In this document: positions 8,744-18,076 of the stretch, one piece after another
How the letters are laid out: each line of letters starts with the position of its first letter
Numbering within the stretch: position 1 is the first letter of the stretch
Assembly (NCBI RefSeq): GCF_018129685.1
Contig: NZ_JAFCLG010000001.1
Coordinates: forward strand, 186,001 to 250,000
Length of the DNA stretch: 64,000 nucleotides
Reading direction: 5' to 3'
Origin: Bradyrhizobium manausense
GTDB lineage: Bacteria; Pseudomonadota; Alphaproteobacteria; Rhizobiales; Xanthobacteraceae
Made by a program: the position numbers and the translations under genes
Notes under the pieces: model-generated
What the model saw: the letters and a program-made list of their open reading frames with translations, nothing else
Database searches by the model: none
What the model was told of the DNA's origin: nothing

Positions 8744-8766
8744 CATTCTTACTTAGTGTAAGAATG
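8744..8766. promoter_or_regulatory. Candidate ROK regulator operator
   Basis: Perfect 9-bp inverted repeat CATTCTTAC (8744-8752) and GTAAGAATG (8758-8766) around the 5-nt spacer TTAGT. It lies 17 bp upstream of the ROK regulator start (8727). Its AT-rich half-sites contrast with the GC-rich surroundings. Position and symmetry fit an operator for the neighbouring ROK protein; binding is inferred. Confidence 0.65.
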
Positions 8767-8874
8767 CGCCTGGAGACTTCCGACTGTCAAGCATTCGCCG
8801 GTGCAATGCATCGACTTGTTGTTGTGCGCGGCAGCAAACGAGCTGAGCGATGCGATCAGTTTCGTCGCGTCGGC

Positions 8875-8907
8875 AAACAAAAACGGCGCCATCGCGAGAT
8901 GGCGCCG
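8875..8907 (-). terminator. Intrinsic terminator of gltA
   Basis: Read on the minus strand, a perfect 10-bp stem CGGCGCCATC / GATGGCGCCG with a 4-nt loop is followed at once by TTTTTGTTT. It begins about 25 bp after the gltA stop codon. This is the clearest rho-independent terminator in the window. Confidence 0.9.
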
Positions 8908-8931
8908 CTTCGAAAGTCGTGATGGCTGAAC

Positions 8932-10236
8932 TTACTTCCGATCCTTGATCGCGACGTAGTCGCGACGGGTGACGCCGGTGTAGAGCTGGCGCGGACGGCC
9001 GATCTTCTGCTGCGGGTCCTCGATCATCTCGCTCCACTGGCTGATCCAGCCGACGGTGCGGGCGACCGCGAACAGCACGGTGAACATCGAGACCGGGAAG
9101 CCCATCGCCTTCAGCGTGATGCCCGAATAGAAATCGACGTTCGGGTAAAGCTTGCGGTCGATGAAGTACTGATCGTTCAGCGCGATCTTCTCGAGCTCGA
9201 GCGCCACCTTCAGCATCGGATCGTCGCCATGGCCGGTCTCCTTGAGCACGGCGTGACACATCTTCTGCATGATCTTGGCGCGCGGATCATAGTTCTTGTA
9301 GACGCGGTGGCCGAAGCCCATCAGGCGGACTTCGGAGTTCTTGTCCTTCACCTTGGCGATGAACTCGGGGATCTTGTCCACGGTGCCGATCTCGGCAAGC
9401 ATCGCGAGCGCGGCTTCGTTGGCGCCGCCATGCGCCGGGCCCCACAGGCAGGCGATGCCGGCGGCAATGCAGGCGAACGGGTTGGCGCCGGAGGAGCCTG
9501 CGATACGCACCGTCGAGGTCGAGGCGTTCTGCTCGTGGTCGGCATGCAGGATGAAGATCTTGTCCAGCGCGTCAGCGAGCACCGGGTTGATCTTGTACTC
9601 CTCGCAGGGGACCGCGAAGCACATGTTGAGGAAGTTCTCGGCGAAGCCGAGCGAGTTCTTCGGATAAACGAAGGGCTGGCCGATGGTGTATTTGTAGGCC
9701 ATCGCAGCCAGCGTCGGGATCTTCGCGATCATGCGCATGGAGGCGATCATGCGCTGCTTGGGATCGTTGATGTCGGTCGAGTCGTGATAGAACGCGGCGA
9801 GCGCGCCGACCGAGGCCACCATCACCGCCATCGGATGGGCGTCGCGGCGGAAGCCCTGGAAGAACCGGGCCATCTGCTCGTGCACCATCGTGTGATGGAT
9901 CACGCGGTCATCGAAGTCCTTCTTCTGGGCCGCGGTTGGGAGTTCCCCGTAGAGCAGCAGATAGCAGGTCTCGAGGAAGTCGCCGTTCTCGGCGAGCTGC
10001 TCGATCGGATAGCCGCGGTATTCGAGCACGCCCGCGTCACCGTCGATATAGGTGATCTTGGACTGGCAGCTCGCGGTCGAGGTGAAGCCGGGATCGTAGG
10101 TGAACAGGCCGGATTGGCCGTACAGCTTGCCGATATCGATGACGTCAGGCCCGACGCTGCCGCTGTGGATCGGGAGATCGTAGTTCTTGTTTCCGACCGT
10201 CAGCGTGGCGGTCTTACTGCTCGATTTTGCGTCCAT
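8932..10236 (-). CDS. gltA: Citrate synthase (type II)
   Basis: Citrate synthase condenses acetyl-CoA with oxaloacetate at the entry of the TCA cycle. The 434-residue product has the usual type II length, with the active-site histidine regions [14 protein letters not shown] and [10 protein letters not shown], and [14 protein letters not shown]. The ATG at 10236 ([15 protein letters not shown]) is chosen; the frame runs 18 codons further upstream without family resemblance. The gene is monocistronic, with a terminator directly downstream and the gltX gene 168 bp upstream on the same strand. Confidence 0.95.
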   Translation of the reverse strand: MDAKSSSKTATLTVGNKNYDLPIHSGSVGPDVIDIGKLYGQSGLFTYDPGFTSTASCQSKITYIDGDAGVLEYRGYPIEQLAENGDFLETCYLLLYGELPTAAQKKDFDDRVIHHTMVHEQMARFFQGFRRDAHPMAVMVASVGALAAFYHDSTDINDPKQRMIASMRMIAKIPTLAAMAYKYTIGQPFVYPKNSLGFAENFLNMCFAVPCEEYKINPVLADALDKIFILHADHEQNASTSTVRIAGSSGANPFACIAAGIACLWGPAHGGANEAALAMLAEIGTVDKIPEFIAKVKDKNSEVRLMGFGHRVYKNYDPRAKIMQKMCHAVLKETGHGDDPMLKVALELEKIALNDQYFIDRKLYPNVDFYSGITLKAMGFPVSMFTVLFAVARTVGWISQWSEMIEDPQQKIGRPRQLYTGVTRRDYVAIKDRK

Positions 10237-10392
10237 CAGAGGTCCCCGATGTAAGGTGAAACGGGCCGGACCGGGCGGCCCCGAAGACATGGTAGGGCAG
10301 GCCGGATATTCCAGAAGGTACGGCCAAGATGGGTATATTATTGCTGTGTGCGCTGCAAGATCATGGCAGGCATGGTCGACTTACGTCGTAGA

Positions 10393-10418
10393 CTATTCCT
10401 TGGCCTATTCCTTGGCCT
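10393..10418 (-). repeat. 12-bp tandem duplication at the gltX stop codon
   Basis: The 12-mer CTATTCCTTGGC occurs twice in direct succession (10393-10404 and 10405-10416). On the coding strand this duplicates the last codons and stop of gltX, so a second in-frame copy of Ala-Lys-Glu-stop lies immediately after the real stop at 10405-10407. Confidence 0.85.
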
Positions 10419-11835
10419 GGTCCTCGAGCCGGGCAAGGCTCTCCTGGCGTCCCAGCACGTCCAAAACCTCAAATATGCCAGGCGAGGTCGTCCGGCCGGT
10501 CAGCGCCGCCCGCAATGGCTGAGCAACGGCGCCGAGCTTGAGACTGTTTTCCTCGGCAAAGGCGCGTAGCGCAGCTTCCGTCGTGGCGCCGCTCCAGCTC
10601 TCGACATTCTCCAACGCGGAATGAAGCTGGCCGATCAGCTTGCGGTTTTCCGGCGTCAGCAGCGCGGCCGCCTTGGGGTCGAGCTGCAGCGGGCGATCGG
10701 CGAATATGAAATAGGCGCCGTCGATCAGCTCGAGCAGCGTCTTGGCGCGCTCCTTCAGGGCCGGCATCGCCTTGAGCAGCTGGGCGCGCGTGGTGTCGCT
10801 CAACTTGGCCTTGATCTCGTCGCGGGGAGGCACGACGTGGTCGAGCACGTCCTCGAGCATCTTCACGAGCGATTGATCGTCGGCGTGGCGGATGTAGTGG
10901 CCGTTGAGGTTTTCCAGCTTGGCGAAGTCGAAGCGGGCGGCGGCGCGACCGACATTGGCGAGGTCGAAGGCTGCGACCATCTCCTCGGTCGAGAAGATCT
11001 CCTGGTCGCCATGGCTCCAGCCCAGCCGGACGAGATAGTTGCGGAGCGCGGCCGGGAGGTATCCCATCGCGCGGTAAGCATCGACGCCGAGAGCGCCATG
11101 GCGCTTGGACAGCTTGGAGCCATCAGGACCGTGGATGAGGGGGATGTGGGACATGCTCGGCAGCGCCCAGCCCATCGCATCGTAGATCTGCTTCTGGCGT
11201 GCGGCGTTGATCAGATGGTCGTCGCCGCGGATGACGTGGGTGACGCCCATGTCGTGGTCGTCCACCACCACCGCGAGCATGTAGGTCGGATTGCCATCGC
11301 CGCGCAAAAGCACGAGGTCGTCGAGGTTCTCGTTCTGCCAGACCACGCGGCCCTGGACCTGGTCCTCGATCACGGTCTCGCCTGTCTGCGGCGCGCGCAG
11401 ACGGATAGTCGGCTTGACGTCAGCAGGAGCGGTTGCCGGATCGCGGTCGCGCCACATACCGTCATAGAGCCGGGTTCGGCCCTCCGCGCGCGCCTTCTCG
11501 CGCATGGCGGCGAGCTCCTCGGCGGTCGCGTAGCAGCGGTAAGCCTTGCCGTCGGCGAGCAGTTGCTCGGCGACCTCGCGGTGACGGGCGGCGCGGCTGA
11601 ATTGGTAGATGACGTCGCCATCCCAGCCGAGCTCGAGCCATTTCAGGCCGTCCAGAATCGCGCCGATCGCAGCCTCGGTGGAGCGCTCCCGGTCGGTGTC
11701 CTCGATCCGGAGCAGCATCTTGCCGCCGTGCTTCTTTGCATAGAGCCAGTTGAACAGCGCCGTTCGGGCGCCTCCGATGTGGAGGAAGCCGGTCGGAGAA
11801 GGCGCAAAGCGCGTGACGATCTGAGGTGCGGTCAT
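10405..11835 (-). CDS. gltX: Glutamyl-tRNA synthetase
   Basis: Class I aminoacyl-tRNA synthetase charging tRNA(Glu). The 476-residue protein shows the HIGH-type motif in [13 protein letters not shown] (about 10-22) and the KMSKS-type loop as SKLSKRHGA. Length is normal for the bacterial discriminating or non-discriminating enzyme; which of the two it is cannot be read here. A separate glnS gene lies at 12567-14246. The 3' end carries a 12-bp tandem duplication that repeats the terminal codons. The quinone reductase gene next door is divergent, starting 66 bp away. Confidence 0.96.
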   Translation of the reverse strand: MTAPQIVTRFAPSPTGFLHIGGARTALFNWLYAKKHGGKMLLRIEDTDRERSTEAAIGAILDGLKWLELGWDGDVIYQFSRAARHREVAEQLLADGKAYRCYATAEELAAMREKARAEGRTRLYDGMWRDRDPATAPADVKPTIRLRAPQTGETVIEDQVQGRVVWQNENLDDLVLLRGDGNPTYMLAVVVDDHDMGVTHVIRGDDHLINAARQKQIYDAMGWALPSMSHIPLIHGPDGSKLSKRHGALGVDAYRAMGYLPAALRNYLVRLGWSHGDQEIFSTEEMVAAFDLANVGRAAARFDFAKLENLNGHYIRHADDQSLVKMLEDVLDHVVPPRDEIKAKLSDTTRAQLLKAMPALKERAKTLLELIDGAYFIFADRPLQLDPKAAALLTPENRKLIGQLHSALENVESWSGATTEAALRAFAEENSLKLGAVAQPLRAALTGRTTSPGIFEVLDVLGRQESLARLEDQAKE

Positions 11836-11901
11836 TCGATAGCGAGTGAGAGGGGGCGAGCGTGGAGCGACCGTGTATCATAGGGATGGGAGATTTTGCC
11901 A

Positions 11902-12489
11902 ATGCTAATCCAGGTCGTTCATAGCCACCCGGTTGCGGACAGCTACAACCATGCGCTGTTCCGCACCATCGTCGAGACGTTGCAGCGACGACATGAGGTC
12001 ATCGCGACCGATCTCTACCGGGAGGATTTCTCCCCGGCCATGACCGAGGCGGAGCGACGCAGCTACTATCAGGCCGCCTATGCGGAACAAGCCGTGGCGC
12101 ACCTCATAGGTCACGCGCGGCGCGCCGACGGCATCATCTTTTGCTTTCCGCATTGGTGGTTCTCGATGCCTGCCATGCTCAAGGGCTATTTCGACCGGGT
12201 CTGGGCGCCGGGAACGGCCTTTGCCCACGATTTGAAGGGCGGACGGATCAAGCCGCTGCTGACCAACATCCGCTTGTTCGGCGTGGTGACGAGCTATGGC
12301 TCCCCATGGTGGCTGACCCGGATCGTCATGCAAGACCCCGGCCGCAAAGTGCTCCTGCGCGCCCTTAAGCCGATGTGCGGAGCCGGCGTCCGCTCGTTCT
12401 ATCTGGCGCACTACGACATGGATCGCTCCACGCCTGCTTCGAGGGCAGCCTTTATCGAGCGCGTGCGCGCGCGGATTGCCCAAATTTGA
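11902..12489 (+). CDS. NAD(P)H dehydrogenase (quinone)-like flavoprotein
   Basis: A 195-residue flavodoxin-fold protein of the NQO1/KefF/MdaB group, expected to reduce quinones by two electrons with FMN or FAD. The FMN-binding start is [19 protein letters not shown], and the family active-site loop [20 protein letters not shown] lies near residue 80. The ATG at 11902 is preceded by a GGGAGA-like Shine-Dalgarno sequence; an in-frame TTG at 11896 is less likely. Divergent from gltX and followed by glnS after a hairpin. Physiological substrate unknown. Confidence 0.85.
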   Translation: MLIQVVHSHPVADSYNHALFRTIVETLQRRHEVIATDLYREDFSPAMTEAERRSYYQAAYAEQAVAHLIGHARRADGIIFCFPHWWFSMPAMLKGYFDRVWAPGTAFAHDLKGGRIKPLLTNIRLFGVVTSYGSPWWLTRIVMQDPGRKVLLRALKPMCGAGVRSFYLAHYDMDRSTPASRAAFIERVRARIAQI

Positions 12490-12520
12490 CCGCCAGGCGG
12501 CATGGGGCTTGGCCTGGCGG
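12490..12520 (+). terminator. Hairpin after the quinone reductase gene
   Basis: CCGCCAGGC (12490-12498) pairs perfectly with GCCTGGCGG (12512-12520); outer CAAATT/AATTTG (12481-12486, 12525-12530) can extend the stem. There is no T-run, so termination is uncertain. Confidence 0.4.
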
Positions 12521-12566
12521 CGCGAATTTGGCAGAAGGACCGCTGATTTCCCTACAGGATTTTAGG

Positions 12567-14246
12567 ATGAGCACAGAACCGGTGGCGAGCGAAGGTGGGC
12601 GCGATTTCATTCGTGACATCATCCAGGCCGACCTCGATCAGGCCAAGTACAAGGAGATCGTGACCCGGTTCCCGCCGGAGCCGAACGGCTACCTGCATAT
12701 TGGTCACGCCAAGTCGATCGCGCTCAATTTCGGCATCGCCCAGGAGTTTCAGGGCCGCTGCCATCTGCGCTTCGACGACACCAATCCGGTCAAGGAAGAG
12801 CAGGAATTCATCGATTCCATCCAGGCCGACGTACGCTGGCTCGGCTATGACTGGGGAAAGAACCTGTTCTTCGCCTCTGATTATTTCGACCGCCTGTACG
12901 AATGGGCGGAGCAACTGATCCGCGACGGCCTTGCCTATGTCGACGACCAGACCCAGGAAGAAATCCGGCTCTCGCGCGGCACGCTGACCGAGCCCGGCAA
13001 GAACTCGCCGTTCCGCGATCGCAGCGTGGACGAGAATCTCGACCTGTTCCGCCGGATGAAAGCGGGCGAATTCCCCAATGGCGCGCGCGTGCTGCGGGCC
13101 AAGATCGACATGTCCGCGGGCAACATCAATCTGCGCGACCCCGTGCTGTATCGGATCCTGCATGCGCATCATCCGCGCACCGGGACCAAGTGGAGCATCT
13201 ACCCGAGCTACGACTACGCGCACGGCCAGTCGGATGCCATCGAAGGCATCACGCATTCGATCTGCACGCTGGAGTTCGAGGATCACCGGCCGCTCTATGA
13301 CTGGTTCATCGAGAAGCTGCCGGTGCCGTCCAAGCCGCACCAGTACGAGTTCGCCCGGCTGAATCTGACCTACACGCTGCTGTCCAAGCGCGTGCTGACC
13401 CAGCTCGTCCGCGACGGCCATGTCGCAGGCTGGGACGATCCGCGCATGCCGACCATGGCGGGCATGCGCCGCCGCGGCGTGCCGCCGGCGGCCTTGCGCG
13501 AATTCGTCAAGCGCATCGGAGTTGCCAAGGCCAACAGCGTGGTCGACGTCGGCATGCTCGAGTTCTGCATCCGCGAGGAGCTGAACCGCACCGCGCAGCG
13601 GCGCATGGGCGTGCTGCGGCCCCTCAAGGTCGTGATCGAGAACTATCCGGAAGGGCAGAGCGAGGAGCTCGAGGCGATCAACCACCCGGACGATCCCGGT
13701 GCCGGCACGCGCAAGATCACGTTCGGCCGTGAGCTCTACATCGAGCAGGACGACTTCATGGAGAACCCACCCAAGAAGTTCTTCCGCCTGTCGCCCGGCA
13801 ACGAGGTGCGGCTGCGCTACGCCTATTTCGTCAAGTGCACCGGTGTGATCAAGAACGACAAGGGCGAGGTGGTGGAGCTGCGCTGCACCTACGATCCCGC
13901 GACCAGGGGCGGCAACGCGCCCGACGGCCGCAAGGTCAAGGCGACCATGCACTGGTTGCCCGCGGCAAATTCGGTGCCTGCCGAGATCCGCATCTACAAC
14001 CAGCTGTTTGCCAACCCGAGCCCGGATGCCTCGAACTTTGCGGCTGATCTCAATCCGCAGTCGCTGGAAATCCTGTCCGACGCACGGGTCGAAGCGTCGG
14101 TTGCGGAGAGCAATTCGGCCGAGCCGATGCAGTTCGAGCGCCAGGGCTATTTCGTGCGCGACAAGGATTCGACGCCGGGCAAGCCGGTGTTCTCGCGGAC
14201 CATCGGGCTGCGCGATACCTTCGCGAAGGAAGTCGCCAAAGGCTGA
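12567..14246 (+). CDS. glnS: Glutaminyl-tRNA synthetase
   Basis: Class I synthetase charging tRNA(Gln) with glutamine. The 559-residue protein has [15 protein letters not shown] (HIGH motif, about 36-50) and a KMSKS-type loop in [12 protein letters not shown], followed by the C-terminal anticodon-binding barrels ([11 protein letters not shown]). The ATG at 12567 follows a weak AGGA. GlnRS is often absent from Alphaproteobacteria, which then use the GatCAB route; its presence here with gltX suggests direct charging, though gatCAB could exist elsewhere. The frame is open upstream but without family similarity. Confidence 0.95.
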   Translation: MSTEPVASEGGRDFIRDIIQADLDQAKYKEIVTRFPPEPNGYLHIGHAKSIALNFGIAQEFQGRCHLRFDDTNPVKEEQEFIDSIQADVRWLGYDWGKNLFFASDYFDRLYEWAEQLIRDGLAYVDDQTQEEIRLSRGTLTEPGKNSPFRDRSVDENLDLFRRMKAGEFPNGARVLRAKIDMSAGNINLRDPVLYRILHAHHPRTGTKWSIYPSYDYAHGQSDAIEGITHSICTLEFEDHRPLYDWFIEKLPVPSKPHQYEFARLNLTYTLLSKRVLTQLVRDGHVAGWDDPRMPTMAGMRRRGVPPAALREFVKRIGVAKANSVVDVGMLEFCIREELNRTAQRRMGVLRPLKVVIENYPEGQSEELEAINHPDDPGAGTRKITFGRELYIEQDDFMENPPKKFFRLSPGNEVRLRYAYFVKCTGVIKNDKGEVVELRCTYDPATRGGNAPDGRKVKATMHWLPAANSVPAEIRIYNQLFANPSPDASNFAADLNPQSLEILSDARVEASVAESNSAEPMQFERQGYFVRDKDSTPGKPVFSRTIGLRDTFAKEVAKG

Positions 14247-14251
14247 AGCGA

Positions 14252-14653
14252 ATGGCCGGAGACCACGTCAGTAACGAAGCCGACGCCATCGTTTCCGCCA
14301 TCATCGCGAAATGGTGCGCCGGCTTCGCGGCGCTCGATGCCGCTGCGCTATCGTCGCTGTATTCGAGGAATGCGTTCTTCTTCGGCTCCAACCCGAAGCT
14401 TTATCGGGGCAGGGATGGCGTTGCCGACTACGCCAACGGCCTGCCTCGCTGGCGCAAACCCGGCGCGGCGTTCTCGGGCGTGCAGGCCGCGCACGCGGGA
14501 CCGGACCTCATCAACATGGGCGCAACCGTCACGTTCGATCTTGCCGGTGAGCGCCCGGATCTCGTCGTCAAGATGAGCTGGGTCATCATCCGCGAGGATG
14601 GCGATTGGAAGATCGTCAATCATCATGCCTCGTCGAAGGCGCCGCTGATCTGA
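14252..14653 (+). CDS. SnoaL/DUF4440-like NTF2-fold protein
   Basis: A 133-residue protein with the cone-shaped NTF2-like pattern: N-terminal helix (AIIAKWCAGFAALDAAALSSLY), a central strand region (FFFGSNPKLYRGRDGVADYA) and C-terminal strands ending VIIREDGDWKIVNHHAS. This is characteristic of SnoaL-like or CaMKII-association-domain proteins of unknown role. It starts 5 bp after the glnS stop, so it is probably co-transcribed. No catalytic assignment can be made. Confidence 0.8.
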   Translation: MAGDHVSNEADAIVSAIIAKWCAGFAALDAAALSSLYSRNAFFFGSNPKLYRGRDGVADYANGLPRWRKPGAAFSGVQAAHAGPDLINMGATVTFDLAGERPDLVVKMSWVIIREDGDWKIVNHHASSKAPLI

Positions 14654-14731
14654 ACGCACGGCATCGTCAATCCAACGGAAGCAACGAACGCCGTCCCGGT
14701 GCGTTGTGTGGGTCCAGAAGAGGATCCCACC

Positions 14732-14965
14732 ATGCAGAACATCGCAGAGCATATGGAAGTCATCGGCGCCGATGGCGTCCACATCGGTACCGTCGACAAG
14801 GTCGAGGGCAACCGCATCAAGCTGACCAAGAAAGACAGCGGCGAGGGCAGCCACAAGGGTCACCACCACTATATCGACAAGGGCCTTGTTGCCGGCGTCG
14901 AGGGCAACAGGGTCCGGCTGTCGGCCAAGGCGGACGTCGCGGTGACGATGGAAGAGGAAAAGTAG
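14732..14965 (+). CDS. DUF2171 family small protein
   Basis: A 77-residue protein matching the DUF2171 pattern: MEVIGADGVHIGTVDKVEG, then IKLTK, then a histidine-rich GHHHYI and VAGVEGNRVRLS. It looks like two PRC-barrel-like strands repeats. An AGAAGAGGA Shine-Dalgarno sequence precedes the ATG at 14732. Such proteins are common, often in several copies, in Bradyrhizobium; their role is unknown, and a stress link is only suspected. Confidence 0.82.
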   Translation: MQNIAEHMEVIGADGVHIGTVDKVEGNRIKLTKKDSGEGSHKGHHHYIDKGLVAGVEGNRVRLSAKADVAVTMEEEK

Positions 14966-15062
14966 GGCTCGGGCCGCTGCGTTCCTGATCCGTACCGCTT
15001 TTCTGCGGTCTGCACGTTCCGGTAGTCTCTGCGCCTGTCGCGTATCGCAGGGTTGCCAGGGA

Positions 15063-17345
15063 ATGGCGGAGCCGGGCCGGCCACAGCGTGTCTCACAAGG
15101 CATCGCCGGAACCTGGCCGGCCGGCCGGACGGCGTCGGCCGGTGGGTTTGTGCCGGCGGGGTTTGGCGTCTGGCCCGCGATCGTTGGCAGGCTGCGCGAA
15201 TGGGCCAAGGCTGAAGCTGGCGCCGGGCGGCTGTTCCCTTGGGTGCCGATCGCCTTCGGCTGCGGCATCGCGCTCTACTTCTCCGCCGATCAAGAGCCGG
15301 TGCTGTGGGTCACTGCCGCGACGGCGGCCGCGCTGATACTGGGCGCGATCCTGCTGCGGCGAAGCCGGTGGTTTGCGCCGGCGATCATGCTCGCGGCGGT
15401 CGCGGCCGGATTTGCTGCGGCGACGTGGAAGACGGCTCGCATCGCGCATACGGTGCTCGCAAAGCCGCTTTATTCGGTGTCGCTGTCGGGCTTCGTCGAA
15501 ACCCGCGACATCCGCGAACGCACCGACCGTTTCGTGCTGCGCGTCACCGCGATGGATGCGCAGCGCAGCGATGTGAAGCTCGAGCGCGTGCGCCTCTCCG
15601 TGCGCAAGGGCACGGCGCCCGATGTTGGCAGTTTCGTGCAGTTGAAGGCGCGGCTGATGCCGCCGCTCGCGCCGTTACGGCCGGGCAGCTACGATTTCGC
15701 GCGCGACATGTTCTTTCAGGGCATAGGTGCCTCGGGCTTTGCGATGGGGGCGATCACCGCCGTGGCCCCGCCCGTCACAGGCGGATTGCAGTTACGATAC
15801 GCAGCGATCATGCAGGGCCTGCGCGATGCGATCGATGCCCGCATCCGCGCAGTTCTCGACGGCGACAACCGCGCCATCGCGACCGCGCTGTTGACGGGCC
15901 GGCGCGACGCAATCACCACGCCCGTCAATGATGCAATGTTCATCTCAGGGCTTGGTCACGTCCTCTCGATTTCCGGCTACCACATGGCTGTCGTCGCCGG
16001 CGTCGTCTTCTTCACGGTCCGCGCGCTGCTCGCGCTGATCCCGGGACTGGCGGCGGGCTTTGCCATCAAGAAATGGTCGGCCGCCGCGGCACTGCTCGCG
16101 TCTGCATTCTATCTGCTGCTGTCGGGCGCCGAGGTCGCAACCCAACGATCGTTCTTCATGACGGCCGTGGTGCTGATCGCCGTCATCGTCGATCGTCGCG
16201 CGATCACGTTCCGCACCCTGGCGGTGGCGGCGCTGATCGTGCTCGCGGTCGCCCCGGAAGCGCTGGTTCATCCGAGCTTCCAGATGTCGTTCGCGGCGAC
16301 GCTCGGGCTGGTGGCGCTGGTGCAGATCGGGATGCCGAACCTGTTCGCATCGCCGGATCATTCGACGACCGCGCGTATCGCGATGTGGGGCGGCCGCGAG
16401 ATCGCGATGTTGTTCATGGCTTCGATGATCGCGGGGCTCGCGACGACGCCCTATGCCGCTTTCCATTTCCACCGCATCACGCCCTACGGTGTGCTCGCCA
16501 ATCTCGGCGCGATGCCGGTGGTCTCGGCGCTGGTGATGCCGGCCGGATTGTTGGGATTGCTGGCGGCGCCGTTCGGGCTGGACGGCGTGTTCTGGTGGCT
16601 GATGGGGATCGGCATCGACTGGATGATCCTGGTCACGCGCTGGGTGACGGCATTGCCGGGCGCGATCGGTCACGTCGCCGCCTTCGGCACCGCGCCGCTC
16701 ACCGCCGCCAGCCTGGGGCTCATCCTGATGGGCCTGTTGCGCACGCCGCTGCGCTGGTCGGGTGCGTGCGTGCTCGCGGCTGCGATCGTCTGGGGGCTGT
16801 CGGTCCGGCAACCCGATATCCTGATTGCCGCTGACGGTCAGACCATCGCGGCGCGAGGCAAAGACGGGCAACTGCATCTGATCAGGATGAAGAAGGACAA
16901 TTTCCTGCTGAAGGAGTGGCTTGCGGCGGACGCCGACCCGCGCGATGCGGCCAGCGCCTCGCTTGGTGATGGCGTGTCATGCGACGATGCCGGCTGCGTG
17001 ACGCCGCTTGCCGATGGCCGCATGGTCGCGCTGGCGCTGCGCATCGACGCGCTGGCCGATGATTGCAGCCGCGCCGCGCTTGTGGTGACGACAAGGCCAG
17101 CGCCCGCGGATTGCGCTGCGATGGTGGTTGATCGACCGCGCCTGACGAGCCAGGGCGCCCTGGCGCTGACCCGGCGCGGCGACGGCTTTGCGATCCAGTC
17201 GGTGAAGGCGAGGGGCACAAACCGCCCCTGGTCGCCGGCGGCGGCCGGCGAGGGAGATTTCGAGACCACCCTCGTGCCTCGGTCGGCGGCTCCGCGCGCC
17301 AAAGACGCGACACCGTCGGAAGCCGACCTGCAGGCCGAGGACTGA
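15063..17345 (+). CDS. ComEC/Rec2-family competence-type membrane protein
   Basis: A 760-residue multi-pass protein of the ComEC/Rec2 family, which in competent bacteria forms the channel for single-stranded DNA. The N-terminal third has two membrane segments and a DUF4131-like domain; the central Competence domain has GHVLSISGYHMAVVAGVVFF and many helices (about 290-570). The C-terminal 180 residues lack an HxHxDH metal motif, so the metallo-beta-lactamase nuclease domain of ComEC is absent or degenerate. No other competence gene is in the window. The ATG at 15063 leaves a roughly 50-residue cytoplasmic extension. Confidence 0.87.
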   Translation: MAEPGRPQRVSQGIAGTWPAGRTASAGGFVPAGFGVWPAIVGRLREWAKAEAGAGRLFPWVPIAFGCGIALYFSADQEPVLWVTAATAAALILGAILLRRSRWFAPAIMLAAVAAGFAAATWKTARIAHTVLAKPLYSVSLSGFVETRDIRERTDRFVLRVTAMDAQRSDVKLERVRLSVRKGTAPDVGSFVQLKARLMPPLAPLRPGSYDFARDMFFQGIGASGFAMGAITAVAPPVTGGLQLRYAAIMQGLRDAIDARIRAVLDGDNRAIATALLTGRRDAITTPVNDAMFISGLGHVLSISGYHMAVVAGVVFFTVRALLALIPGLAAGFAIKKWSAAAALLASAFYLLLSGAEVATQRSFFMTAVVLIAVIVDRRAITFRTLAVAALIVLAVAPEALVHPSFQMSFAATLGLVALVQIGMPNLFASPDHSTTARIAMWGGREIAMLFMASMIAGLATTPYAAFHFHRITPYGVLANLGAMPVVSALVMPAGLLGLLAAPFGLDGVFWWLMGIGIDWMILVTRWVTALPGAIGHVAAFGTAPLTAASLGLILMGLLRTPLRWSGACVLAAAIVWGLSVRQPDILIAADGQTIAARGKDGQLHLIRMKKDNFLLKEWLAADADPRDAASASLGDGVSCDDAGCVTPLADGRMVALALRIDALADDCSRAALVVTTRPAPADCAAMVVDRPRLTSQGALALTRRGDGFAIQSVKARGTNRPWSPAAAGEGDFETTLVPRSAAPRAKDATPSEADLQAED

Positions 17346-17353
17346 TACCCGCT

Positions 17354-17788
17354 TCAGCCGATCGGCAGGCGCGGGGGCGTCGGGCGGCTGTCGGCGATGA
17401 TCTGCGGCTTGCGCTCGCGCTCGCCGAGCGGCCGGGCCACCGGCAGTTGCAGCACTGTTGCGCGCTGGCCTTCGACGAGCTGGGTCACCAGCACGTATTT
17501 GCCGTCAGGGAATTCGATCGCGTCGTGATGACGATCGGGAATGTGCGGATCGACCTTGCCGAACTTGCCGACCCTCGAATTGATGGTGCGCGTCCAGATC
17601 CACCTGTTGTCGTAGCGAACGTTGTCGGCGAAGGCGAGCTCCGTTCCCGGCAGCAGGCAGACCGCGACCGACATGTCGGCTTCGGAGGCGAAGCCGCGCG
17701 TCGAAGTGCCGCGGAATGTTGTCGTGACGATCGTCTCGCCGACTTCTGCGGGACGTGTCGCGACGGCATGCAGGCTGTAGTCACACAT
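17354..17788 (-). CDS. Conserved hypothetical protein with structured leader
   Basis: A 144-residue protein I do not recognise beyond having seen close relatives described as hypothetical in Bradyrhizobium. It is soluble, with no signal peptide or membrane segment. The N-terminus is MCDYSLHAVATRPAEVGE; the middle has CLLPGTELAFADN and DRHHDAIEFPDGKYVL; the C-terminus is proline-rich. The ATG at 17788 is preceded by GAGGAG, which falls inside the last of three hairpins in the leader (17790-17862), so translation may be controlled by RNA structure. Converges with comEC, 8 bp apart. Confidence 0.75.
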   Translation of the reverse strand: MCDYSLHAVATRPAEVGETIVTTTFRGTSTRGFASEADMSVAVCLLPGTELAFADNVRYDNRWIWTRTINSRVGKFGKVDPHIPDRHHDAIEFPDGKYVLVTQLVEGQRATVLQLPVARPLGERERKPQIIADSRPTPPRLPIG

Positions 17789-17789
17789 C

Positions 17790-17862
17790 GGGTGCTCCTC
17801 ATCGGAGATAGAGCACCCGCGCCTCTTCTGAGGCGCAGGCCTCTATCAGAGTGGAAGCCTGC
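17790..17862 (-). promoter_or_regulatory. Three-hairpin 5' leader, possible RNA switch
   Basis: On the minus strand, three hairpins precede the 17788 start codon. They are GCAGGC/GCCTGC (17835-17862), GCGCCTC/GAGGCGC with a 4-nt loop (17819-17836), and GGGTGCTC/GAGCACCC with a 13-nt loop (17790-17818). The last one ends 1 nt before the ATG and holds the GAGGAG ribosome site at its 3' side. GATAGAG in the first hairpin is complementary to CTCTATC in the loop of the third, which would allow an alternative fold. Function is inferred. Confidence 0.5.
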
Positions 17863-18076
17863 GACTATATGCGATGTTGAGGGCAAATCTGCGGCTTGCG
17901 TCCGCAAGCCACCATCACAATATCTTTTTCGATTGCACGAGGAACAAAGCCTGCCCGCGTGCATTCTGCGAGCGTCAACGGCCGGCGGGCGCGGACCAGC
18001 CCGAATATTGCCAGGCCGGCTGCGACGGCGTTGCGCAATTGCAAAAGCGCGCTCGCCAAGCGGCAGCGCGACAAGT

